The position numbers were made by a program, and so were the translations under genes. The notes under the pieces are model-generated. The model saw nothing but the letters and a program-made list of their open reading frames with translations. It did no database searches and was not told the DNA's origin. DNA of 64,000 nucleotides from Oscarella lobularis (taxonomy: Eukaryota > Porifera > Homoscleromorpha > Homosclerophorida > Oscarellidae): NCBI RefSeq assembly GCF_947507565.1, contig NC_089192.1, positions 1,484,690 through 1,548,689 on the forward strand, given 5' to 3'. This document shows, in pieces, positions 1 to 11,400 of the stretch; position 1 is the first letter of the stretch, and the number at the start of each line of letters is the position of its first letter.

Positions 1-194
1 GCACCTGGCGGACGTCATCATCCGCGTATGAGAGGACGAACGCGACTAGAAGAACGTCACCGTTGTTCGGTACGCCGAACCAAGAATCACATTATAGCAA
101 GTAAACTTGCTCGCACAAAAGGTAAAACGTGACTCTCGATTTTTACGTCGATCGCGTTAATTCTACTACGACGCGAGAACTCCTACCATGATAC

Positions 195-273
195 CTTGGG
201 ATTCAACTTTCAATGCGCTGCAGAGTAACAGCAAAGCGGGAACCGTGAAAAGCACAGGAGCAGAAATCCACAT
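195..273 (-). CDS. Receptor kinase paralog, signal-peptide exon (partial, runs off left edge)
   Basis: This 79 nt exon encodes a signal peptide starting MWISAPVLF and ending KVESQ, followed by a GT donor. It has the same length, phase and nearly the same sequence as exon 1 of the receptor kinase at 15319-15397. The frame and donor are intact here, so a second insulin-receptor-like kinase gene probably continues to the left of the window on the minus strand. The rest of that gene is not visible, so its integrity is unknown. Confidence 0.5.
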
Positions 274-909
274 AGCGTAGCCTAGGCTAATCCGGGACGC
301 TTCCAAGGCTTCGCTTCCACAACCGGACACTTCAATGATTTTCGGAGGTCTAGTGGACGAATGAGCAATCGTTTGCTTATCTCTTTTTGAGCAGACGAGG
401 ATACGTAACACTTAGGACGCTAGGACGCTACCTGTGAGTGTTCCCGCTAGCGCCGGCTGCAAAGAGAGATCGAACGTTTCTTGTATATTCTGACGGAGAG
501 TTTACATCGTCGCCGACGCACTCGATTATCTGTTCCGAGCGAAAGAAGCCTGGCGAGAGAATGTGCGGCACGGTTCGCCACAAATTTTACCTCAGCATGT
601 CGAAAAAAGAGTCGCGCCAACTTCGACAGTGTTTGTCGCTATTTTCGCTGTCAAGGCTTGCGTTCCAAGACGCGGACGCTCTCGTACGTCGTTTATGTTC
701 GCCTCCTAAGAGGGTTTCCCTTTCAAGGGGCCTCACCTCTTTAGCGTACGCGAATGCAAAGGCTGATTTCTCACATATTACCATGTTCCACGCTTGCCTA
801 AACCTAAAAGCAGCGCTTAAGCATAACGAAGCAGCGCATCAGCAAATAACTAAACCAAGCATGCATGCAGACTCACTTGCACATTTCCTTACGTTCGGGG
901 TCTTGATTG

Positions 910-2723
910 TCACTCGAAAGTCAAACCAAATTCTTTGCGTAGTATAGGGACGTAGATTTCTTTAAATCCATGACCAACCGCATTTTCCTTGTTAATTGGC
1001 ACATCGCGAATGACAGCCTGTGGATGCTGAAGTAACTCGAAAGTATACCCAGTGACAAGATCATATCTGTTTTGAACGAGAGTCGCTTTTGTCAGGCTGC
1101 TCACTTGCCCAATTGGATTAGCTGCAAGTATGGCATGATTGATAAAACCATACTGAAGCAAAACGGACGCTTCGGCAGAGCCAAGGCTGTGGCCCCCAAT
1201 AACACGCTCATAGTTACCAGATGAGATAAGATTCCAACATGTTGCACTTGGTAATCCTTGTTATAAAAGAAGTGCATCGATGGCATCACCGGTGTATCCC
1301 AAGACAGAATTTCCGCTTGTGTGCGTCGAAATTCCTCGAATAAAAGACCACTTCTTTTTGTCCTCATCCAAGCAGGTATCAATTGTTCGGCCTCCTAGAA
1401 GAAAAGAGGCTCCTGTAAGGACCAGATTCATTTCGTCTACGTCAATTCCAATAGCTCCTGCAGCTGATATGGCTGCTTTTCGCATAACAGACTGAAAATA
1501 CAAATGAGTGGTCTGTTTTACCACAGATCCAACGCCTGAAATAAAATTGTCAACTTTTAAATCTTTCCACGTGATAGGCGAAGAGCTCGGAAAGAAACCC
1601 CGAAGTAAATGAACCGCCTCAAGCTTTGCTTGCAGAGCCGTGGATTGTACCTCCAATCAATATGCGTTCTGTTTTAGTGAAAAGAGCGCTGTTACCTTTT
1701 CCAATTGAGCGAGTGGCGTACGTCAAGAGGCCGGTCTGCAGAATACAGTTAGAGTGCATAAATCGTCCTACAGAGTCTAGCTCATGCACGTGTTACCTCC
1801 ATGCCGCAAAGCAGAACGCAGAGCACCCTGGTATAACACTTGCTATGGCAATGTTCACTAATGCAGTTGGGCTCTGTATTAAAATAGACCTTAATTAAAG
1901 GCTCAGATAAAGCATTTACAGGCTTGACAACAACTTCTTTGACAACGTGCTCTGTAACATGAACAGCCTTTTCTGCCACCTTTCCGACTTTTTCAACTGT
2001 TCGAAAAGCCTCCCTGGGGACTTTTTCTGGTAATTTTACAAGGTTTTCTGCTACCTTTTTAGCAGGCTTGACGGCAACTTTCTCAGCCACCTTTACTACA
2101 TTCTTAACATGTTTTACTACAGGTTTCGCCTACAGGTTTCGCTATCGTCTGGAAGATTCCTTTCAAAAATAATCCTGAGGTATCAAGACCCGATAGAGGA
2201 TTGTAAGGAAAGTAAGAATAAGGATTGATTGTTTGAGAATCTGAAGGATCTGCCACAGATGGATCGGGAGAAAGGAATCGACCCAAAACGGGAACCACAC
2301 TGCATGATCCCCATCACATGAATCGCTTGCTGATGAGCGTAACTCCTTAACGTGACGGTGTTAGGGTTCAAAACGTTTTTGTTCTCTTCAAAAAAGGCAG
2401 CCAGTTTTTCGAATTGCGCGCTCTCCCAAAAGCATTGAAGCTTTGTTGCTCAACTACCTGCTTGCGCTCAGAGTACACTGTTTCCACTGATCCTAAATGA
2501 TCTCTTGTTACGTAGAACGTTTCCTCTTTCCCAAACCGCTTTATGTGAGAGTCAAAGTGAATGCATCGGTATCTTCGAACGAGAGAAGATCCTAGAACAT
2601 ATCGGCAAACCATGTCTAAACCTTCGTTTTCCGGCTCAAAGTTTCCGAGGGAAAACGTTACGAGCATTCTGCCATCAAAATCTACATCTTTCCTGTATAT
2701 ACAGTGCCACCTTCGGCATCGTA
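910..2723 (-). pseudogene. Decayed 3' fragment of the Tc/RHS-like gene
   Basis: This is a copy of the last two exons of the gene at 16036-23771, covering the end of the RHS repeats, the RHS core and the C-terminal hydrolase-like module. It is broken. A TAC codon has become TAA near 1260. The segment matching the 5' end of the last exon is partly deleted near 1590 and 1740. An insertion lies near 2130, and about 16 nt are missing near 2290 with further frame changes. No upstream exons are present. The serine motif GHSLGS is recognisable near 1180. It is a non-functional relic. Confidence 0.8.
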
Positions 2724-2893
2724 TATATTCCACCGAAACTAAGAACGTTTTTAAAACTAATGCACCCAACTCGCTCTGCCTCGCCTTCTATCGCAAACGC
2801 AGACGCTGGACCGTGTTTGGCGCAATCGACTTTTTAGAATAAATCGAACTTTTTTTATGCCGCGTCATATTGGGTAGTTCGCGTCTTCTGGAA

Positions 2894-5203
2894 CTAGCTC
2901 ACTTGCACAACATCCTCCTCCATCATTGAAAGAACGTACTGTCCAAACCAACCTACTGGGCTTGGAACGTCTGTTCTTTGACCCATATCTCGTAGACATG
3001 CACACGTACCGTTCGAATACCTATAGCGCTGAATGTCTCCTTCGAAAGACATCAGAATGCCAAAACGCAAGGTAACCATTCTGTGAGCCGTTGCGTCTTT
3101 AGAGAGCACATTCGCCGGCCAATGAGCGTCCTCGCACAGTAGAAGAAGACAAGTAAGATAACTGGACTCAAAACAGGGACTGCAGTCGAGGAGCATCTGC
3201 AACGATGACTTCGAAAGCACACGATGCCTCAGGGACTCGTTTTCAGCCAGAGCAATCAGTAACCTCAGAGACGACATTGCAACTGATTTGCTGACCTCCA
3301 TTCTGCACTCCTTCCACAACAGCGGCACATACGACGGCAAAAGTGCCAACAAATTAGTTTCTTGAACCAAACGCTGCTGCGCGTCTGGCAGATCGCGGCA
3401 CATGTAGTAGAGGATGTCGAGAAGAAGACGAATGTCACGATTGAGAGGAGGTGACAATTCATCGTTGCAGGAAAGATCACCTAGTGAGGATATCTGCTCC
3501 ATCTGATCGCAAACCCGAGCAAGCCATTTCGTATGGAGAGCAAACCTAGAACGCTCAAACTCGTCCAGAGACTCAAAAATCGACGTCAGCCCAGCCAACA
3601 TAGGCGTGCTATCACTACAACTGCCGCAGGTGGTGAAAAGATTCCTCGTTGCAGCTCCCTTACGAGTTATCGCGTTTAAGAAGAATGGCAAGGCAACGGA
3701 GAGCACGGGCGGTCGAGATAAAAGAGCAGCGCACAACGCCCACACGAGGTTGTTGTAAGTCCGGAAAAAGACGTCAGGTCGAGTGAGAGACGCCTCTAAG
3801 AGGCAGTCGATCATTTCTTCCCACAGCTCGTTTACAGACGGATCGGAAAAATGTTCAGGACAGGCGTAAGAAAAACAGCCGGGGATCCTCGTCGAACAGG
3901 CGAGACAACGCGTTTTGTACGGCGTTCTCAAGCAAATGACGTTCACCAAAAACCGCTCAACAGGAGAGCGGTCGTTTTTGGCGCAGAACAGTTTTAAACG
4001 AGCAACGGTCACAGCGGCTGACATGACGCGAAAAAGAACGTCGCGTCGATCCATCGAATTCATTCCGCTATCAACGACTAAGTGCGGCAGTGTCATAGCA
4101 ACCATTTGAAAGTCAAACCCGCCCTTTAGCGATACATTGACGAAATCGATGTTTTCGGCGTTTCCATGAGAACAGAAGATGAAGCGCAGTCGCCCATTAG
4201 AAAGAACGTCTGGAATCCATGTCGCTTCGCCGTGAAAAGCCAAATACCTCATTTGCTCCAACCGCTCGCTGCTCTCCAATACTGCAACGACTTCGTGGAG
4301 ATCGGGAAAGCTTGCTTCAAGACGAGTCAACGATTGGGCGCCGGTTACAATTTGTCGAAACGTGGCTTCAAGAACCGAGCGTTGCAACGCGTCCCATTTA
4401 ACGTTCGAAATATCCAGTGAAGACAATTGAGTCATAGTCGAAAACAGATCGGCTATCCACGTAGCGCTGACGTTTCGACGAGAGACAATGTCCCATTCAT
4501 TTGCTGTCAAAAACTTCAAATCGCTCATGCCAAGATGCTCCAGCTCAGAAAGTCTTTTGACAGAACAAAAGACTTGATACCAACTAGCCGTCGTGCCAGA
4601 AACGTCAAGATGACGCAGCTGAGACAACGATGCGCACAGAGACTCGATATCAGTCGACGACGTCGACGTGTAGCCGAGATCGACGTGACGCAATCGCGTA
4701 AACTCTTTCAGTCGCAAAACACCCAAATGTCCGGTCACGTGACTAGCTGAAAACGAAAGCAACGTGTCCCGGCACGTGCGAGAAAAGGCGTCCACAAGCG
4801 AAAACGGATGTTCGCTAATGCAATTACTAAACGAAACGTCGACGTGACGTAAAAACTTCCGCTGTCGAATGCGATGCTCGAAACTCCGCTCCCCTACGCC
4901 GTGTGGCATGGATCGGACGAAGGTGAGTGGAAGCGATGTCAGCATCGCTCGAGTCGGATCGAGAAAGACGCGAAGAATTGGTTCCGTGAGCTTTCTTCGT
5001 CGCGCTAAGCCCTCGAAGAGAGCGTTTGTGATTGGAATGGGTAAACGACGAGGCGACGACGAGTCGAGGAGGATTGATTCGGCGATCGACGGCAATGGGA
5101 ACGAGATGCCGGTCGGTGAAAGTTCGTAGCCCGTTCGGCAAAGGCATTTCACGCACAAATCGGCGAGACTCGAAACCATTGATGATCGAATACGGGGAAC
5201 CAA
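2894..5203 (-). CDS. ZYG11/ZER1-like leucine-rich repeat protein
   Basis: This is a single-exon 769-residue protein. The N-terminus (SLADLC, then FPLPSIAESIL) resembles the VHL-box start of ZER1/ZYG11 proteins. Residues of about 110-340 hold degenerate leucine-rich repeats with LRHVDVS, LRHLDVSG and LSSLDIS segments. The C-terminal half is helical and armadillo-like. In known family members the repeats and ARM region recruit N-degron substrates to a CUL2 E3 ligase. That role is inferred here from family resemblance only. Length matches the family (about 750-770 residues). The first in-frame ATG was chosen as start. The gene ends about 230 nt before the 3' end of the receptor kinase, on the same strand. 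Another leucine-rich protein cannot be excluded. Confidence 0.6.
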   Translation of the reverse strand: MVPRIRSSMVSSLADLCVKCLCRTGYELSPTGISFPLPSIAESILLDSSSPRRLPIPITNALFEGLARRRKLTEPILRVFLDPTRAMLTSLPLTFVRSMPHGVGERSFEHRIRQRKFLRHVDVSFSNCISEHPFSLVDAFSRTCRDTLLSFSASHVTGHLGVLRLKEFTRLRHVDLGYTSTSSTDIESLCASLSQLRHLDVSGTTASWYQVFCSVKRLSELEHLGMSDLKFLTANEWDIVSRRNVSATWIADLFSTMTQLSSLDISNVKWDALQRSVLEATFRQIVTGAQSLTRLEASFPDLHEVVAVLESSERLEQMRYLAFHGEATWIPDVLSNGRLRFIFCSHGNAENIDFVNVSLKGGFDFQMVAMTLPHLVVDSGMNSMDRRDVLFRVMSAAVTVARLKLFCAKNDRSPVERFLVNVICLRTPYKTRCLACSTRIPGCFSYACPEHFSDPSVNELWEEMIDCLLEASLTRPDVFFRTYNNLVWALCAALLSRPPVLSVALPFFLNAITRKGAATRNLFTTCGSCSDSTPMLAGLTSIFESLDEFERSRFALHTKWLARVCDQMEQISSLGDLSCNDELSPPLNRDIRLLLDILYYMCRDLPDAQQRLVQETNLLALLPSYVPLLWKECRMEVSKSVAMSSLRLLIALAENESLRHRVLSKSSLQMLLDCSPCFESSYLTCLLLLCEDAHWPANVLSKDATAHRMVTLRFGILMSFEGDIQRYRYSNGTCACLRDMGQRTDVPSPVGWFGQYVLSMMEEDVVQVS

Positions 5204-5430
5204 AAACTACCCGGAGGAAGACAGGAACTCTTAGACACAAAACATTCAAAAACTACTTGCAAGTGTTTTACAAATTCTACTGTACTTGCATGCTGATAGT
5301 TGTGCATGCTGTGCTACATGGACGTACAAGTAGATATATATACAATGTTTCATGCAGATAATGTTTGTAATATCGTATCTACCAAGCTCTATTGCCAATC
5401 TCATCATCGTCGGATATCGCAATCATCATA

Positions 5431-8400
5431 TCATATTGAAACTTCACAACCTGTAAGAGCTGGAAGGTCGAGAAGAATGTCCACGAAACTTGGACGCGAC
5501 AAGGGGTCGCATTCCCAGCATTGATTCATAATACGATCCCTATATAACGAAAAAAGCGGTCTTACTTACAACTGTGCATGAATGTAAGAGCAGAAGAAAC
5601 GAAGCTCACAGAACACTTGGCCATTCCTGTGACACGTCGACTTTCAACTTGTTTCCTTTTCCAACAAAGGAGACAACGTCCTCGTTTGACAAGCCGGGAT
5701 AAGGCAGAGCTCCGAGTGCGAAAATTTCCCACAAAACGACCCCGTAGGACCTGCACGACCGAATTACACGCATGAAATAAAACGTGTCTGTTCGTCTTCA
5801 CCAAACGTCGGAGAAGTGAGTGAAGACGCCATCACGTAGCGATTCTGGTGCCATCCAGCGAATAGGCATAGGACCTATAAATAAACTTAAATCCGTGTTC
5901 AAAACACTATTAGCCGGTTTCCTCGATATTTTTTAGCAGCGTACAGTATTCACATACAATTAATAGGATCTGCTTGTTTATTTTGGTTCACATGCCCCGG
6001 GCGCTGACGGGTCATTTTGACAGATCGCGCGCCAAACATCTGACACGTTAGGCAAAATTTATCCTACCTCTGCCGCATTTCCTGTAGTAGTCTTCGAGCT
6101 GGACGTCACGAGCCATTCCAAAATCTGGAAGATAAATCAGCGGTAAAAAACTATTATTTAAAAATTGACACAGCACTGTACCTCCTATCTTGACCACATT
6201 AGAAGACGAAACCAGGCAGTTTCTGGCAGCCAAGTCTCTGCATTCAAAGTAACAAATTAGACTTACTTTTATTGAAAGAAACATAAATCACCTGTGTACA
6301 AATTTCCTTTCCGTTAGGTAGGCCATCCCTGAGGCTATTTCTGCGGCCATGGTAAGAATCTGGCCTTCGGTAAACGGGAAAGGGCTAATGGCAGAGACTG
6401 ATGAATCGTTCTAAAAGTAAAAATTGCCTGGCTATTTTGTGATGTTTCTCTCTCGTTTACCGACGGTCTCAAGGATCGAAGATGCGATTTCAAGTCGCCA
6501 TTGCCCATCAGTTCCATGACAACATAAACCGGATCTTTTTCAGAGATAATTCCAACCAAACGGACAATGTAATCGCAGACAAAATTCCTGCAAAGCAAAG
6601 CACATTAAATTGAACTGCCAAGACAAAAAAAGTAATACTTCATAACAGAAGCTTCTTTTAGAAAAAGAACTTTCTCAAATGGCTTTGAATAGGCATTCGG
6701 ACACTATTTCGAAAACCTTATGTGTAATAATTGAGTTAAAGATATTAAATTCCATACTTTTATCGCCACGGGTTCGGCTGTATCGCCTTTTTCTAACACT
6801 CCCTCAAAGACTTGGCCAAAGGCCCCTTTACCCAAAAGACCGCCCACACGGAGACTTTTGCGATCAATTTCCCATTCATCCGGCTCGTACGAAATATTTG
6901 CGTCATTGAAATAACCTTCAGGCATTTCAGCCCTAATTGATTCTATGATATTTTTCCTTAAAAATAATATGACGATTTAGAGCGCTAGTGAAAACATCGA
7001 TCCCAAGAGCAAAACAAACAAACAAAAACAAATGCCCTTATAAATCGCGATCTCAAGTGCGAAGGAACTTTCTAGAACCAAACAGAAAAGGCTCACTAGA
7101 CATAACTACAGCAGTAGACAAAAAGCTTCGCCGGATACTCCTCTTTTTATGCATGCACAGCACACAATTCATTGGACTCAAAATCTTACCGCATTCGTTT
7201 CATTCGGCGCAAGTATAAAGCGACACACACTATTAGTATGATTGCTACAGCGGCGAAAAAACCTCCGTAAAAGGGAGACTTATTTTTTGAGCTCGGTTCA
7301 GTGCTTGGCGGAACCGTTGCGTTACTGACATTGACAGCAAGAACTGAAATATTTGCTAGCTGTCCCCAATTAAAACATTCAAATCCGAGCACTCCGACAG
7401 GCAGAGACAAAGGCTTATTCGTCTTAAAATAAAGGCTCAGCTGATGAGTAGAATGGTTTGACGTAGTGCTCTTGCAGACGTAGCTCTGCGGATTCTTGTT
7501 GCAAAGGAAATCTTCTGATTGGATCGAACGTTGTGCAACTATAGTTTTCTCAGAGAATGTGACTGTATAGTTGAAAATTTCACAGAGAGAGGAGCCAGGA
7601 TCAGTCCAACTAACGTTCACCTGAGCAAAATTTAGTTCATTTAATTATTGAAAGGAGATAATATTGCAACTGCTAACCTTTTTCTTCAAATACTCATATG
7701 CAGTAAAATTCATTTTTTCGACAACGTTTTCGTTGCCTACGCAAAGTGTTATATCTATTTACTTTGATTTTCAAAAAGTCTCGTCTCACAAATTTGAGGT
7801 AACAATTTCAGCTTGTTGCTCCAAATGCTGCAAGTGCTATTTTCATCTTGCATTTTTGCCTATAAAGAGGAAACGTTAACAGCAGTGCCTAACTGAAGAG
7901 TGCACGAGGCAATAGCATAAGAACTGATATCTTTAAAAGAACATAAGACAATACTTAATTATTTGAACGTGCATATAAAAATAGCTTTGATTAATTAATA
8001 AAGTAAGAAGTAGAGGCATTACCCTAACAGAGTAAATATAGCATGGCAATATATTAAGGGAAAATTCAGAAACGCCACTTCTATTCAAGACAAAAGACTT
8101 TGTCTCAACGCTGCCGTTATTGTATTTGAATTGAACTGTTGCGTTTCGTGTGCTGTTGTCCACTGAAGTAATCCCATTGTAGGAGCAGGGACAAATGCCT
8201 GCTGCGGAAGTCGCGGAGTTGACACGCGGACTATTCTCGTTTTCCTTTTCGCATTCTAAAACTTTGTGTTATCAAATGAGCTAGTACAGTACGGGCAAGT
8301 TATTGACACATACGTAATGCATGTCTAAAAAGTTAATCGTCCAAGAAAATATGTGTAAACATGACGGATTTCCTGTACTACGTGTTTTGTAGGTAAAAAA

Positions 8401-11400
8401 ATTAGAGACATTGTAGCTTGCAAGCTAGCAACTCTAATTATACTGCATTCTTATTCTTGTAACTGGCCTTTCTACAATACGCGTGAGACTGTACATAGCA
8501 CGGAAAGCGCCGGGTTGTTCCCATTAAAGGCTGAATTAACAAGACAGGGAGCCGCTCACCTTTACCTTTAGATGGACTTTTAGCTAGGATTTCGAATACG
8601 TATTTCGAGTAAACGTCCTTTCCTTCACTTGCAATGCGCCAGGAAATCCACGAGCATTTTGCTTCATTCTGAAGTGATTCCAGCCTAAAGGAATCAGCCA
8701 GCCTACTCGAATTAGCTATAAATTATAAACGTGAAACAAGACAACCAGGAAAGAAACAGCTTCTCACAAATGAGAGTCGAGAAGGTTCTGACGTTCGAAC
8801 AGTCAAAAAGTACCCGCTCAGGACTCCTAAGCGATAAAACGGTTGATCGAACATAGACGGCATAATGACGACCAGAATTCAACCCCTTTAGTGTCCGTTT
8901 GCTCTCGTTACCAAAGAGAACTAAGCGCCGTTGGAACGTAAAATCCTTTTCCGATCTTCGCAGAATATCTTGAAGAGAAGGAGGGCAAGTGGTCGTCGAC
9001 GCGTCGATTGTGGTAAACTTGACTGCCGCGTAGAATAACTCGGATCCGAGGTAAGTGTATTCTGTCGCGTTTGTGTAACTTATCGTCCAGTTTAGTTCCA
9101 GCGTCGTCTCTCCACTGAATGAAGTTAAATTTGGCTTCAGTTCTGACCCGGGTGACCAATTGCCTAGGACGACAAACCATACATATGTATATACGTAAGT
9201 CTGAAGACAAAAAACCTCACATTCTCCAACAAGTGAGTTGCCTCCGCCAATAACAGTTTCTGAACTTCCATTGTCGAAGACGTGTCGTCTCAGGTCGTTG
9301 TAGTCTGACATACAGAGAGATGGGTTTCCGTGAACCAATACAGGCGTATGGCGAATCGAAATTTGACTGACGTTGTCCCACAACTGCATTAAGGTGGCAG
9401 CGTGGGAAAAACCTGTCAAAATCTTCGAAAAAATTTTTCTATATGAAACTGTAGTTTATCCTATGGAGTAATGCCTCACCAGCTTTGAACACGTTCTAAG
9501 AAGAGGAACGTTCGCTACAGCTAGTTTCCATGTACTACGTCATCTCTTAACGCGCGTTAGAGATATTTTCTTTCCTTTTTTCTTCTCTTTCCATACTATC
9601 TATTGCAACGAAGCACGGTATAGCAGTCACGAAATGATACGTTCTCTATGTCTCTTTCTTTCTTTTAGGGTCGCCAACCCTTTTCGCGTCGAAAGCGACG
9701 AGGATTTGCCCAAGAGTAACGGCGACAACCGGACGCTGAAGTAGGCTAGTCTAATTAGGGTCGTAAAAATGTTTTAGGCAAACCTCGCTTGTCGCTGGGC
9801 CTCTTCTGCCCGGATCAGGCGCCGCTTGAACGTCGTCGGGATAAAGGCCTCGCACGACGGATTTTATTTCTTCGGGCCACGTGTACGTTGGCCCGTTCGC
9901 TTCAAACGAGGTGCCGGATACCTCTCTTTTGCCGATTTCGGCTCCGTACTAGGCAGAAACAGATAAGTGCCTCCTATTTATTAGGTAGCTCTGCTGTAAG
10001 GTAAACTCACCCACATAGCGTTCTTGAGCGCCATGTACGCTCTTGCGCGGCGCTCCTTTGCACTTTCCGCGCGGCCCTTCCTTTTTTTCATCGACGCTGC
10101 CGACAGCTTTGCTGTCAGCAGCGTCATTAGCTTATCCGGCATGGCGTAGCTTTGAAGCACGGTTTGTTTACACACTATATTTGGTTAGAGCTGGCTAACT
10201 TACCCCGCTTCTTGGCATGCCGCCTCAAAAGCGGCGAGGGTTTCGTTTGCAGCTGCAGCCATTGCACGTTCGGAACAGATACTGCTCTTTGTGGTTTTTG
10301 TTAGTTTGTTATTAGTAATGTATCATTTATTGTCGCATACTTCTCTGGTCTCGGCGCGAAGTAGCTAGTCCGGGTTGCTTGCGCCGCGCGCACTGTACGT
10401 TCAGGTGCATTCACAGGTTTAGGCGGGTATTTCGAAAAGAAGGTAGGGATCTCTTTTGTTCTCTCTGCTGCTTTTTCCAGTACATGTAGTTTATCACAGC
10501 ATTACTTTTGAGGGTTCAATGACTCATTGGTCAGCGAAGAGATCGTTCACTGGCATCAGTGTCTCTGCCAAGAACGTCGGGGGCCTTGCCAAAGCAAAAG
10601 CGGCGGAGGCAGACGAAATCAAGTGGATTCCTCGACCTGCAGCTTGGGAAGAGCGTGAGACGCTATCGGAGACATCGACGAAGCCCGAGGGTTTTCGGCT
10701 CATCGACTTGGAGCACCTCTTCGACGTCATTCAATCAGCTTTCGTATGCAAGCATTGTCTGAAGGGGCCGATTACGTTCGGAGAAAAGGCGGAATCACGA
10801 AAAGGATGGTGCAGTTCTCTGCGTTTCTACTGCAAAAGCTGCCGAAGAACGACGCAGTTCCACACATCTAAAAGAACTGAGGAGCAAGGTCAGGGCCAGA
10901 GTTTTGAAGTGAATCGAAGAGCATGTGTTGCGGCGTCTCTGGCTGGCTCAAGGTAAGAATGAAAGCAAGATTTGAAATTGGAAATGTTTATCATATTTCA
11001 ACTTAATTATTAGTCGACAAGATCTCGTGAAATTTTCTTTGGCGTTCAACATGCCCCCGCCTTCTCTCCGCGACAGCTGGGATCTCCACATCGCGCGAAT
11101 TAATTCCGCGATGACCGGAGTGCGTGTCCTTCATTACTAAAATGAAGCGTATCACTTTTTCTTTAGGTATTCAATGAGTCTGCCTTAGCTGCTGTTTCTC
11201 GCTATAGAAACAAGCATGATTTAGCTGCGGAAGAAATTGCTGACGTAAGGGTGTCATTTGATGGAACCTGGGCAAAGAGAGGCCATTCATCCCACTACGG
11301 CTTGCAAGCCGTTATTTTGCATGACGTGGGTGGCGTAATCGATTTCAACACATTCTCGACCTTGTGCAAGTCGTGCGAGCGACTTGAAAAAGAGTACCCG

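Larger units (their letters stand above)
1..2723. repeat. Segmental duplication of 15.1-17.9 kb
   Basis: The stretch aligns by eye with about 15107-17900: the receptor-kinase first exon, its upstream region, and the 3' exons of the Tc/RHS-like gene. Similarity stops abruptly near 2723, where the second copy continues into RHS sequence and this copy does not. Small indels and substitutions separate the copies. The stretch 274-909 shows no gene beyond the shared upstream sequence. Confidence 0.8.

Noticed and set aside
438-947. Coding gene in the duplicated upstream region
   Set aside because: The frame is not kept in the second copy at 15.5-16.0 kb.
5203-5249. Longer start for the ZYG11/ZER1-like gene in another frame (to 5249)
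   Set aside because: That frame does not contain the leucine-rich repeats and stops early.
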